Notes: a model not told the origin generated them from the letters alone. Shown: positions 24,161 to 31,936, numbered from the stretch's first letter. The stretch is 44,734 nt of DNA from Nocardia salmonicida NBRC 13393 (GCF_001613085.1 NZ_BDBR01000038.1:1-44734), one strand, 5' to 3'. A program made the numbers and translations.

Positions 24161-25035
24161 CGCCCGATCGCCGCAGCAGCGGGTTCGGGCTGGTGAGCGC
24201 CGGGCAGCGGAAGTTCGCAGCGCGTGCTCGTCCCGCCGGTGCCCCAACTCGCTCGCACCACCTGCCCGGACCCACACGCGGCGATCACCGTGCGGTCGGG
24301 CGGCGTGGTGGCATAGTCCCTGGTGTCGAAGCAGGTGACCACGAGTGTGTTCGCCGCGAGGTCGTGGTGGATGCGAATGGTGAGCATGTGGCTCTGGCCG
24401 ACGGCGTGGTCGGCCTCGGTGACCGTACTCACCAGCTCTCGCACGACCCGATCCATCGAGGCGGTCATGTCGGTGAGGCCGAACCGAGTCAGGCGCAGGC
24501 GGCTGTTGGTCCGGGCGATCTCCTCGGCCAGCGGAACAGGTGGCACTTGGAACTCGCCGATAACCGCGATATCGCCCCCGGGCGCGAGGTGGCCGGGGTT
24601 GCTGGCATCGAGAATCCCGACCGCGGGCCGCACATCGGCGATCCGCTGCAATAGAACCTGCCGGGGCACGACCAGGCCATCCAGGTGCCCTACGTGTGGA
24701 ATGACGAGGTATCCGCCGCCGGCGCCTTGCAACTGCTCGACCGCCGCCCACAGCACACGAAAGCTCGCGGGCCCGCCGAGTAGAGGACGTAGGTCGACGC
24801 GGTCACGGGCGGCGAGCTCGGTCACCGTGCGGGTGAGCACGGTGTCGTATCGGCGATCCATCGCCTCCATCAACGACCACAGCGGGTTGCCCTGCGGCGT
24901 CGGCTCGCGATGAATGTCCTTGTCCTCGAGTACGGCTCCCGCCGCGATCGCGGCCTGCTGCAACCGATGTTCCACCACCAGAACCTCGTCGGGATGCACC
25001 AGCGCGGACCGCAGGTAGCCGATCATCATCGTCAT
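24157..25035 (-). CDS. Recombinase-like N-terminus fused to degenerate HATPase-like domain
   Basis: 292 residues from the ATG at 25035, which overlaps the stop of a 28-residue ORF (ATGA); an ATG eight codons upstream is possible. MTMMIGYLRSALVHPDEVLV and NPLWSLMEAMDRRY resemble the serine-recombinase catalytic fold (GYxRVS...LLDALRR), but the Arg-Val-Ser start is Arg-Ser-Ala, so activity is doubtful. After a second alpha/beta part (GGGYLVIPHVGHLDGLVVPR), the C-terminus (DRVVRELVSTVTEADHAVG, then GTSTRCELPLP) resembles RsbW-type GHKL ATP-binding proteins with eroded N and G boxes. Probably a regulatory protein. Divergent from an XRE regulator. Confidence 0.65.
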   Translation of the reverse strand: MTMMIGYLRSALVHPDEVLVVEHRLQQAAIAAGAVLEDKDIHREPTPQGNPLWSLMEAMDRRYDTVLTRTVTELAARDRVDLRPLLGGPASFRVLWAAVEQLQGAGGGYLVIPHVGHLDGLVVPRQVLLQRIADVRPAVGILDASNPGHLAPGGDIAVIGEFQVPPVPLAEEIARTNSRLRLTRFGLTDMTASMDRVVRELVSTVTEADHAVGQSHMLTIRIHHDLAANTLVVTCFDTRDYATTPPDRTVIAACGSGQVVRASWGTGGTSTRCELPLPGAHQPEPAAAAIGR

Positions 25036-25118
25036 CGCCGACTCGATTCTCTTGGCCATGCTGCCCGTGGCGGTGGATCCGGCACGGCCTGGCAGGCGGT
25101 CAGATCGTTGATGGTCAT
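25032..25118 (-). CDS. 28-residue ORF translationally coupled to 25035 gene
   Basis: MTINDLTACQAVPDPPPRAA continuing to a stop that overlaps the next ATG. GAAGGGA lies about 9 nt before its ATG. It may be a small protein or only a device that delivers ribosomes to the recombinase-like gene. Confidence 0.4.
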   Translation of the reverse strand: MTINDLTACQAVPDPPPRAAWPRESSRR

Positions 25119-25154
25119 CTGCTTGTTGTCCCTTCCTCGCCCCGCCGCGGCTGC

Positions 25155-25331
25155 TCAGTCGTGCGTGGCGGCGACGAAAGCGCTGGCGGCCAGGTGGGGT
25201 CGACACGTCGGACCGTGTCCGTCGTGGAGTTTCAGCACCGCGAACGCTTCGTTGTACGAGGCAAACGACCCCGGATCCGACTCGCAGTCGCGGTGGGCTT
25301 CCTCGCACAGCGCCATGTCGAGTTGTCGCAC
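25155..25331 (-). CDS. Small Cys/His hypothetical protein
   Basis: 58 residues from the GTG at 25331 (GGAGG 6 nt upstream); an internal ATG five codons on is the alternative. ALCEEAHRDC near the start and HGPTCRPHLAAS near the end give C-x3-H-x2-C and H-x3-C-x2-H half-sites, likely one zinc. First gene of the operon divergent from the XRE-TPR regulator, an arrangement common in streptomycetes and nocardiae where regulator and small proteins form one module (family knowledge; exact family not identified). Confidence 0.6.
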   Translation of the reverse strand: MRQLDMALCEEAHRDCESDPGSFASYNEAFAVLKLHDGHGPTCRPHLAASAFVAATHD

Positions 25332-25472
25332 TCGCTGCCTCCTCGGGCCCCGGCCGCTGAGGCGGCCCCCTGGTGTACGAAGGGCGGTGCCACCGGAATG
25401 TCAACGAGAGGCTATTGATTCACCTCGGCAGCGTGCCCAGTTCGAATCGTCGCGCAGACCTGCGGAAACGAG

Positions 25473-25491
25473 GGGGTACACCATGTACCCC
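25473..25491. promoter_or_regulatory. Inverted repeat GGGGTACA-CCA-TGTACCCC
   Basis: Perfect 8-bp arms with a 3-bp spacer, between the XRE regulator (ATG 67 nt downstream) and the divergent small-protein operon. A likely operator for the XRE protein. A related half-site GGTACCC occurs at about 25509. Confidence 0.65.
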
Positions 25492-25557
25492 TTCTCAAGA
25501 AATTTCGCGGTACCCTCCGGATAGACCCGAAATCCCCATCCGACGGCGGGAAATCCC

Positions 25558-26772
25558 ATGGACAGTTCCAACCCCCAGCCCGGCGAGCGAATCGGCGAGA
25601 ACATCCGCCGACTGCGTGGGAAAGCACTCACCCGGCAGCAGCTAGCCGACAAGTCCGGCGTCAGCGTGGACCTGCTGAAACTGCTCGAGCAGGGAACCCG
25701 CAACTCGACCTCCCTGCCCACCCTGCGCAAGCTCGCCGCCGCCCTGGACTGCGATGTCAGCGACATCGTGGGCAAGCGCACCGGCCTGCCCAACAGCACC
25801 GGCGAGACCGCCGGCGTGATCGCGATCCGCCGCGCCCTGACCAACGTTGACGAACTCACCGGCACCTCCGAGGAACACCTCCCCATCTCCATCAACGACG
25901 CCCACCGCGCCGTCACCTACGCATGGGGCTCCTACTGGGCCGGAAGGTACGAGAAGCTGGCGGCGATACTCCCCGCCGGCATTGCCGATCTGCGCGCTAC
26001 CCAGAAGGCGGCTCAAGGCGCCGATCGCGCGCTGGCGTCGGAGCTGTACGCCCGCATGCTGTGGGCCACCGCGTGCACGCTCGTGCACCTGGGCCACACC
26101 GACACGGCCTGGACTGCTATCACCGACGCTCACAAGGCCGCGAAGCTCGGCAACGATCCGCTCCTCGAGGCAACACTGCGAGGATCCGTCGGCTGGCAGC
26201 TACTCGTACAGGGCCGCCACGACGAATCCCGCGCCGTAGTCCTCAACGCCGCCAAGGATATTCAACCAGTCGGCGACGTGCCCGACGCCCATCTGTCCGT
26301 GTACGGATCGCTACTCCTGCAAGGTGCAACCGCTTCCGGGCGAGACCAAAAGGTCTCTCTCGCAATCGACCTCGCCGACGAAGCCCGTGCGGTCGCTGGT
26401 CGCCTACCTGGCGACACCAAGGACTACGAGTGCAACTTCGGGCCCTCACAGGTTGCCATGCAGTTGACCGACATTCACGTTTCGTCGGAGATGTACCCCG
26501 AAGCACTTGTCGCGGCCAGGGAGATGCCGCTCGGCGGTACTGGCCTGACGCAGGTCTCTCAGGCCAGACACCTGCTCGACCGCGCCGCAGCCCTCACTCG
26601 GCTTGGCCGCTACGACGATGCGTACAAGATGGTTTCGACCGCCGAGAAGGTAGGTGGTGACCAGTGGGCGAGGCACCAGGCCTTGTTTCGGTCGGTCGTT
26701 GCTGAGTTACTCGACAACGACAGGGCGAGCGGGCTCCGCGAGCTTGCGGGTCGCATCGGCGTGCGCGGCTAG
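25558..26772 (+). CDS. XRE-family regulator with TPR-like C-terminal domain
   Basis: 404 residues. The N-terminal HTH is RIGENIRRLRGKALTRQQLA then KSGVSVDLLKLLEQG (~12-50), followed by TLRKLAAALDCDVSDIVG. From ~110 onward it is helical repeats (RYEKLAAILPAGIADLRATQ; LGHTDTAWTAITDAHKAAKL; LGRYDDAYKMVSTAEKVGG), a TPR-like sensor typical of actinobacterial and RRNPP-like regulators that respond to peptides or partner proteins. Divergent from the small-protein operon and near the 9-codon ORF, so control of the neighbouring biosynthetic locus is possible but unproven. Confidence 0.88.
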   Translation: MDSSNPQPGERIGENIRRLRGKALTRQQLADKSGVSVDLLKLLEQGTRNSTSLPTLRKLAAALDCDVSDIVGKRTGLPNSTGETAGVIAIRRALTNVDELTGTSEEHLPISINDAHRAVTYAWGSYWAGRYEKLAAILPAGIADLRATQKAAQGADRALASELYARMLWATACTLVHLGHTDTAWTAITDAHKAAKLGNDPLLEATLRGSVGWQLLVQGRHDESRAVVLNAAKDIQPVGDVPDAHLSVYGSLLLQGATASGRDQKVSLAIDLADEARAVAGRLPGDTKDYECNFGPSQVAMQLTDIHVSSEMYPEALVAAREMPLGGTGLTQVSQARHLLDRAAALTRLGRYDDAYKMVSTAEKVGGDQWARHQALFRSVVAELLDNDRASGLRELAGRIGVRG

Positions 26773-26812
26773 GAGGTGACATGGCTGCCGTCGCAGTCGG
26801 TCGGGCAGCTCT

Positions 26813-27043
26813 GTGATCCGGGGCGTACCCTCCGCCAGCGGCGGTCGCCAACCAGCAGACAACGCAGGGAGGCAGGTCGAGCAGGCGTTCGCCGAGGCGA
26901 TGGTTGCCGATCGGATGATGACCGCGACGGCCAGCTTCCATTCCACCCTCCACGCAGCCTGCACAGCACACGGGCTGAGTACAGTCGGCGCACCGCTGAT
27001 CCATCACTCCGACGACACCAGCCCGTGGAGTCAATACACATGA
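26813..27043 (+). CDS. Possible small protein, coupled to an 11-codon ORF
   Basis: 76 residues from the GTG at 26813. An 11-codon ORF (26781-26816, MAAVAVGRAAL) with AGGAGGTGAC upstream ends in a GTGA overlap with it, so ribosomes would be handed on, or the two are one gene broken by a frameshift. Third codon positions are mostly G/C. Content: RQVEQAFAEAMVADRMMTA, STLHAACTAHGLSTVGAPLI. It ends 7 bp from the convergent ImuA-like gene. No family recognised. Confidence 0.4.
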   Translation: MIRGVPSASGGRQPADNAGRQVEQAFAEAMVADRMMTATASFHSTLHAACTAHGLSTVGAPLIHHSDDTSPWSQYT

Positions 27044-27215
27044 CTCTTCGTCATCCAGTGCTGGCCAAGGTGATCGATCCAGAATCAGGGCGGTGCCATC
27101 GAGTTTGTCCGCCCTGGCCATGCAGGATGACTCTGCCGTGGCGGATCCGGCGGCCGCCGACAAGAACATCGATGTCGAGGTCGAGCTGTCGGACCCGGCC
27201 GCGGCCGCGCCCTAA

Positions 27216-28569
27216 TACTGCAACGACACTCAGGTGAGTGGGTGGCCTCGTCGCCGGTAGTGGGATAGCCGGGCTTGGTGTTGTCGTCGGCGGCGCCATC
27301 GTGACCAGGCCCAGACGTGGCCGGGGTCGTGGTGGCGGGGCAGGACCAGGGCGACGAGCAGGCGTCGGATCTCCGGTAGCGTGAGAGCGATCATGTCTTC
27401 ACCGGTGTCGGTGTATCCCCCCTTGTGGCAATCGCTTTCGACGCCGACAGCCAGGCGAGGGCGAGCATGGACAGGGTGATGTGGGCGTACCAGGCCCGGT
27501 AGCTGCGGACCTGGTAGTGATCGAGCCCGGCTTCGCCTTTGGCCTGCTGGAATGCTTCTTCGATATGCCAGCGCGACCCGGCGGTGAACGCCAGATCCAC
27601 CAAGCGGGAGCGGGCCGGCCCGTAACACAGGTAGTAGGCGATGCGGGTCGGGTCGCTGACCGAACGCCGCGCCAGCAGCCAGTGCCCGCGTCCACGAATC
27701 CAGGGCCCGTCGATCTGGCGGCGCGCCCAGTCGTATTCGCGGGGTCCGTGCGCACCGGCACCGACCGACAGCCGCTGCCAGGCGCCGGCCGCGAACTCGG
27801 CGACGAGTTCGTCGACCCGGGCCACACGGTCGGCGCGGGTGGCCACCCGCTGATCACAGCGAGTGGCCAGCACATAGGACACGTCGCGGGATTCGAGCCA
27901 CTCACGCAGATAGCCGGCCTGACCGTAGGCCTCATCCGCGGTGAACCACGCGAACGGCACCCCGACCTCCAGGGCTCGGGCCAGCATCGCGATCACCTGC
28001 CGTGGTTTCGTGGCGAACCCGACCTCCTCGGCGATGCCCGCAGCCCGGCAACGCTCACGGTCGCTGGTCCAGGATTCGGGCAGATACAGTTCCCGGTCGA
28101 TCAGCGCGTGCCCGCGCGGCGAGGCATACGCCAGGAACACCCCGATCTGACAGTTCTCCGTCCGCCCCGCCGTGCCCGAGTACTGCCGCTGCACCCCCGC
28201 TGACCGCACGCCCTTCTTCAGGAATCCGGTCTCATCGGCGGCCAGCACCGCATCGGGGTCACCGAGCCGTTCCACGACATAGGCGCGCACGTCGTCACGG
28301 ACACCGTCGACGTCCCAGTCCGCTCGGCGCAGCAGCCGCTGCATCCCCTGCGGACCCGACTCACCGGCATGCTCGGCCAGAGTCCACCCGTTCTTCCGTT
28401 CCAACCCGGCCACCAGCCCCGATACGTACTCCCGGGCCCGAGCCCGTGGCTCGGACCGGGTGAACCGGGCACCAACCCGTGTCATCAACGAATCCAACTC
28501 GGCCACAGCACGATCCAACACCACACCACAGAACTACCAGCACCGACTCACACGAGTGTCGTTGCAGTA
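27216..28569 (-). mobile_element. IS701-family insertion sequence, complete, 1354 bp
   Basis: Terminal inverted repeats of ~29 bp (26 identical) start TACTGCAACGACACTC at both ends (27216-27244 and 28569-28541). Both ends are flanked by CTAA (27212-27215 and 28570-28573), fitting the YTAR 4-bp target duplication known for IS701. Carries one transposase on the minus strand. Intact ends and duplication point to a recent insertion. Confidence 0.93.
27391..28524 (-). CDS. IS701-family DDE transposase
   Basis: 377 residues. Catalytic residues: Asp97 in VLAADETGFLKKG, Asp197 in FTADEAYGQAGYL, Glu322/323 in RWHIEEAFQQAKGEAGLDHY. All family landmarks from the N-terminal region to YRAWYAHITLSMLALAWL are readable. 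The frame then ends early (TPTPVKT). The usual IS701 tail (MIALTLPEIRRLLVALVLPR, SRWRRRRQHQARLSHYRR) lies in the next frame and runs to a stop at 27230. The switch coincides with a run of six G on the coding strand (27417-27422), so either a frameshift mutation or slippage. The DDE triad is complete in the main frame. Confidence 0.93.
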   Translation of the reverse strand: MVLDRAVAELDSLMTRVGARFTRSEPRARAREYVSGLVAGLERKNGWTLAEHAGESGPQGMQRLLRRADWDVDGVRDDVRAYVVERLGDPDAVLAADETGFLKKGVRSAGVQRQYSGTAGRTENCQIGVFLAYASPRGHALIDRELYLPESWTSDRERCRAAGIAEEVGFATKPRQVIAMLARALEVGVPFAWFTADEAYGQAGYLREWLESRDVSYVLATRCDQRVATRADRVARVDELVAEFAAGAWQRLSVGAGAHGPREYDWARRQIDGPWIRGRGHWLLARRSVSDPTRIAYYLCYGPARSRLVDLAFTAGSRWHIEEAFQQAKGEAGLDHYQVRSYRAWYAHITLSMLALAWLSASKAIATRGDTPTPVKT

Positions 28570-29220
28570 CTAAACCGTAGTCGGGGCGACGGCGGACCTG
28601 CAGGTCGAGGTGGGCGTGCCTGGCCCAGTCTGTGCGCGTCGCTACTAGGATTGATCCCTTGGCGCGCAGCCGGCCCCGCAGCTTTTCGAGTGCGGTCGGC
28701 GCGATGCGGGCTCGGGGAAGGTCGAGCACGATGAGGTCGATGCCGTCGGCGAGGACACCGACGATCTCGGCGGCGCGATCGGTGGGCGTTCTGACGAGGA
28801 AGAGTCGTTGGAGATCGGCACCCATCTCAGAGGCGGCCAGCAGACCGATCTGCGGGCCGGTGGGATCGGTGAGGATCGCCGCGTGCTGGCCGGCCGCCGT
28901 CGCGGCCGCGAGGAACCCGCACAGCACCGCGCCCCGCGGGCATGTCACCATCGTCCCCCGGGCCAAGCCGTGATCGGGCAGCAGTTCGCCGAGCGGCCCC
29001 GGCACGGGAAGAACGTCGTGGCCGGGTACCGAGGTGCGCTCAGGAGCGCCAGCGCGTGCCGAGATCGCGCTCATCTGTTCCCTCAGGTGCGCGAGCCGGT
29101 CCGCCATCGGGAGCGCGGCGAGGTTGTCCCTCGCCGCCTCAGCCCTGAGCGGATTCGAACACATGAGCGAAAGTCTCCCACATGCTTGGCGCTGGAATCG
29201 CCGCGACCTGCATCTATTGC

Positions 29221-29271
29221 GTCAACATTCTTGTTGACCATCTCAGCGTCAACGAATATGTTGACGATATG
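29221..29271 (+). promoter_or_regulatory. Double palindromic operator over a leaderless promoter
   Basis: GTCAAC-N6-GTTGAC occurs at 29221-29238 and again at 29248-29265, 27 bp apart. On the plus strand TTGACC (29234-29239), a 17-bp spacer and TATGTT (29257-29262) form a promoter whose expected start coincides with the ATG at 29269. On the minus strand TTGACG-N17-AATGTT could serve the ImuA-like gene. Confidence 0.7.
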
Positions 29272-30123
29272 GACGAGCGAGCGTGGAACGTCGGCGAGGC
29301 GGTCGACGCCGTGCTGAGCGGCACTGAAGGCGTGGATGCCGATCAGGTCACCGCGGTGCTGCGCCTACTCGAGGAGCACCGCGAGCGAGTCGACCGAGTT
29401 GAGGTCGCGTTCCTCGACGCCGTGCTGGCTCGGGGATGGACGTGGGAGCAGCTCGGTGCCGCCATGGGCAAGCGATCCAAGCAGGCGGCACAACAACACG
29501 CCAAACGGTTGCGTGCCCGGCTGTCCGCTCCCTCCGGCGCCGTGCCGACGGCCGCCGATTTCACGGTGAGCGACGTAGTCGAGATGTCACTGAGCCGGGT
29601 CGCTTCGCCGAGTTCGTCTGTGCCCGTGGTGGAAACACCGCTGGCGGCACCGCAGTACGAGGACTTGCCAGTTCAGGCCCCGCCGCGCGAAGTCGAAAAG
29701 CCGGCCGAGGCGGTGGTGGCGGTGACGTGGCGGGATCGGGGCCGCAGCCGGAGCGCGCCGTACACCGGGCCGACCCGGTTCGACCGCACCGTTCCCGCAA
29801 CCTCCTGCCCGACATGTGGTTTCGACCCGGCCGGGCAATCGCTACGCGGGCGCCTGCGCGAGGATCTGAAGGTGACGTGGCTGGAAGGCGACGATCGTGG
29901 CCTGGTCGAACGCGCACACTGCGAGCGGTGCCAGCCCCGCTCACCGCGTCACCGCATCGCCGATTTGTCCTGCGTGGCGTGCGGGGAAGGGCCACTACTG
30001 GTCGATGCTCTCGCCGCCGCCTACGCCGACGAGAACCGCATCGAGCTGCCGATCGGTGAGTGGCTCACCGCGAACGGATGGCGAGAGGCCCCGCAGGGCT
30101 GGACATGTGGTGATCACGATTGA
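29269..30123 (+). CDS. HTH and Cys-rich zinc-binding regulator-like protein
   Basis: 284 residues from the ATG at 29269, chosen because the double operator and -10 lie directly upstream; the open frame extends further but would read through them. N-terminal helical region with ARGWTWEQLGAAMGKRSKQA (~52-71), an HTH-like element, then a Pro/Ala-rich linker (~90-160). The C-terminal part has SCPTCGFDPAG, AHCERCQPRSP, LSCVACGEGPL and GWTCGDHD, i.e. several CxxC pairs, probably zinc fingers. Likely DNA-binding and autoregulated through the GTCAAC palindromes (inference). Confidence 0.75.
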   Translation: MDERAWNVGEAVDAVLSGTEGVDADQVTAVLRLLEEHRERVDRVEVAFLDAVLARGWTWEQLGAAMGKRSKQAAQQHAKRLRARLSAPSGAVPTAADFTVSDVVEMSLSRVASPSSSVPVVETPLAAPQYEDLPVQAPPREVEKPAEAVVAVTWRDRGRSRSAPYTGPTRFDRTVPATSCPTCGFDPAGQSLRGRLREDLKVTWLEGDDRGLVERAHCERCQPRSPRHRIADLSCVACGEGPLLVDALAAAYADENRIELPIGEWLTANGWREAPQGWTCGDHD

Positions 30124-30129
30124 TCGACC

Positions 30130-30702
30130 TCAGCAGTCGTCGTGGTCGTCGTCGTCGATGTCGTGGTCTTCGCCGATCGTGCCGCGCGCGCGTCGGCCGT
30201 CCTCGGGGTCGAGGCTTCGGCCGCGGCCGAGCCGTTCGTTGAGCACGTCGAGCACATCGCCGGTGCGGTAGAACCGGCGGGCGCCCCGGTCGTAGTGCTG
30301 GGCGGCGGCGTCGACGCGCGCGCGGTACTGGGTGAAGTTCTTGCTGTTGCGCCCGGCGAGCGCCGCGATGGTGCCCAGGGTGCGGAACTCGTCCAGGTCA
30401 GTGCCGTCGGGAACGGTGACGGTCTCGGGACGGCGCGCGGCCTCCCACTTGGCAAGCCAGGTGTCGAGCTCGGCGGAGTCGTACTCGCGGGCGGGTGTGC
30501 CTCTGCCGACAGGAGCCCGCTGGCCCTTCGGGGCCGGGAAGGTGGGCTGGGGAAGGAGCTGGTTGCGCACCGCGCGGACATTGCGGCCGTGCCGCTTGGC
30601 CCATTCGTCCAACGTCTCCATCCACGCATTGTGGCTCAGGCACGGACGCGGCCGCTCCCGGCGCCGCTGGGGAACGCGGGCGAGGTAGGGGTGGGCGGGC
30701 AT
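30130..30702 (-). CDS. Excisionase-like protein with two HTH regions
   Basis: 190 residues from the ATG at 30702 (GGGAG 6 nt upstream). TLDEWAKRHGRNVRAVRNQL, RGTPAREYDSAELDTWLAKW is an Xis/MerR-like winged-helix pattern; a second unit follows with LGTIAALAGRNSKNFTQYRA and ARRFYRTGDVLDVLNERLG. The C-terminus is highly acidic (DHDIDDDDHDD). Such proteins act as recombination directionality factors or replication-control proteins on actinobacterial mobile elements; which applies here is unknown. Convergent with the 284-residue protein, 6 bp apart. Confidence 0.68.
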   Translation of the reverse strand: MPAHPYLARVPQRRRERPRPCLSHNAWMETLDEWAKRHGRNVRAVRNQLLPQPTFPAPKGQRAPVGRGTPAREYDSAELDTWLAKWEAARRPETVTVPDGTDLDEFRTLGTIAALAGRNSKNFTQYRARVDAAAQHYDRGARRFYRTGDVLDVLNERLGRGRSLDPEDGRRARGTIGEDHDIDDDDHDDC

Positions 30703-30956
30703 CGGTTCTCCCGGGTGTTCGAGGTCGCGGAACGCCGCGCGCCGGCGTGTTAGCCTGCGGTGTTCCCTCCTGTCGAGGGTGGGACGCGGCGGCCGGTGAG
30801 TCCGGCCACGATCGGTCATCGGTTGTGGCACACCGGCCGCCGTTCATGCATCTACCCACCGCCGCAGATCGGCCGGGATTCGTTCCTGCGGAACCGACAA
30901 CCGGCACGCCTGCTCGGTGATTTCGATGCGGCTTCGCACTCGCCGCGTGGCGCAAA

Positions 30957-30981
30957 GGCCGGGCCACGACGCGGCCCGGCC
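30957..30981 (-). terminator. Hairpin downstream of 31000 gene
   Basis: GGCCGGGCC, loop ACGACGC, GGCCCGGCC: perfect 9-bp stem starting 19 nt past the stop of the preceding minus-strand gene. Confidence 0.65.
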
Positions 30982-30999
30982 CGCACGCTGGGTGCTGGT

Positions 31000-31296
31000 C
31001 TACTGGTCGGCGTTGCCCAGGAATTCCGCGTCGGCGATCGCCTGCTCGCCCTCGATGTGCCATTCGCCGAGGACGCGGAATCGCTGTTCGAGCAGGTATT
31101 CCGCGACTTCGGCGAGCGACGGGTTCTCCGTCGGCGTGGTCAGTTCCGTGGGCTCGTCGAACTGACCTTCCCCCGTGGCGAAGATCCGGAGCGAGTCGCT
31201 GCCGAGGTCGAAGTGGACGCTGGCACGGTCACCCGCCTTGGCGTGGGGCACTTCGTCCTGATCGGTCCACGGCGTCACTTCGTTGTTGTCGTTCAT
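31000..31296 (-). CDS. Small acidic hypothetical protein
   Basis: 98 residues, ATG at 31296 with AGGAG upstream. DQDEVPHAKAGDRASVHFDL, SLRIFATGEGQFDEPTELTT, SLAEVAEYLLEQRFRVLGEW. The second half predicts helix then strand. Acidic overall. Last gene of a three-gene minus-strand unit that ends at the 30957 hairpin. Unknown function. Confidence 0.7.
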   Translation of the reverse strand: MNDNNEVTPWTDQDEVPHAKAGDRASVHFDLGSDSLRIFATGEGQFDEPTELTTPTENPSLAEVAEYLLEQRFRVLGEWHIEGEQAIADAEFLGNADQ

Positions 31297-31325
31297 GAGA
31301 GTCAGCTCCTGGTTCGAATGGGTTG

Positions 31326-31619
31326 TCACGCGGTGGGTTGGGCGAGGCAGCGTAGGTAGGCGTCGAGCGGGTCCAGGCCGAGGATTCGGGCCTGGTAGGT
31401 GACCAGCGCCCACACCATCGCCGCGTTGCGGCTGGGGTCGAACAGCAGGTTCTCGCCCCACCGCGCTGCCATCTGCGCCAGGCGAAGCCCCGCGGCGGCC
31501 TGGTCGAGGGTCAGGGGTGATTCGAACAGCCACGACAGCAGCCACTGGCTGGGGCCGAACGCCACGGCGTAGTGGCGGGTGTCTTGGGCACGCAGGTAGC
31601 GGCCGGTCAGCTCGATCAC
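31326..31619 (-). CDS. Hypothetical protein
   Basis: 97 residues from the GTG at 31619, overlapping the upstream stop (GTGA). GRYLRAQDTRHYAVAFGPSQ, WLLSWLFESPLTLDQAAAGL, NAAMVWALVTYQARILGLDP. Trp-rich, amphipathic; not clearly membrane-spanning. Coupled to the membrane protein gene before it, suggesting the two products work together. Confidence 0.68.
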   Translation of the reverse strand: MIELTGRYLRAQDTRHYAVAFGPSQWLLSWLFESPLTLDQAAAGLRLAQMAARWGENLLFDPSRNAAMVWALVTYQARILGLDPLDAYLRCLAQPTA

Positions 31620-31936
31620 CGCGCCTCCTGCTGTGCCGAGGTGCGCAGGCCGTCCTGGATCGACCAGCAGTCCGGGCCGCATCCGATCTCGCTCAGCTCG
31701 CTGCGGAACGCGGTGTGCTCGTTGTGGAGTCGGTGGGCGCACCAGCCGATCCATCCGGCGAAGGTGGCCATGGTGAGCGCGGCGGTGAACGGGTGGTTGG
31801 CGGGGATGATGCCGGTCAGCAGGAAGCCCGCGACGGCGCTGGCCACGGCGCAGCCCGCGTAGTCCATCTTGGCGAACAGGCCGCGCTCCCAGGCTGCGTA
31901 GTGCAGCTGTTCGTGCTCATTAGCGGTGTAGTACAT
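31616..31936 (-). CDS. Small membrane protein
   Basis: 106 residues. Two hydrophobic segments: YAGCAVASAVAGFLLTGIIP (~26-45) and FTAALTMATFAGWIGWCAH (~50-68), followed by a soluble Cys-containing tail (IGCGPDCWSIQDG). AAAGGGGAAA precedes the ATG. The N-terminal EHEQLHYAAWERGLF is amphipathic. First gene of the three-gene unit. Confidence 0.68.
   Translation of the reverse strand: MYYTANEHEQLHYAAWERGLFAKMDYAGCAVASAVAGFLLTGIIPANHPFTAALTMATFAGWIGWCAHRLHNEHTAFRSELSEIGCGPDCWSIQDGLRTSAQQEAR

Larger units (their letters stand above)
27051..29164 (-). pseudogene. imuA: ImuA-like (RecA/SulA-like) gene interrupted by an IS701-family element
   Basis: The 5' part (29164 to 28570) encodes MADRLAHLREQMSAISAR, LGELLPDHGLARGTMVTCPR, LVRTPTDRAAEIVGVLADGI and DLIVLDLPRARIAPTALEKL, matching the RecA-like ImuA' protein of the mycobacterial mutasome (with ImuB and DnaE2 in SOS mutagenesis). 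The frame breaks at RRRPDYGL, where the element enters. Joining 28570 to 27211 (one CTAA copy) gives a 251-residue open frame ending DLDIDVLVGGRRIRHGRVIL to the stop at 27051. ImuB and DnaE2 are not in the window. The Walker A is degenerate, as usual for ImuA'. Inactivated by insertion. Confidence 0.8.

Noticed and set aside
29140..29190. TTCGAATCC on the minus strand, resembling a tRNA T-loop
   Set aside because: Flanking bases do not pair to form a T stem and no anticodon or acceptor stem can be drawn; the sequence is the 5' end of the ImuA-like gene.
29221..29265. LexA/SOS box in front of the ImuA-like gene
   Set aside because: The palindromes are GTCAAC-N6-GTTGAC, not the actinobacterial GAAC-N4-GTTC box, so no SOS control can be claimed.
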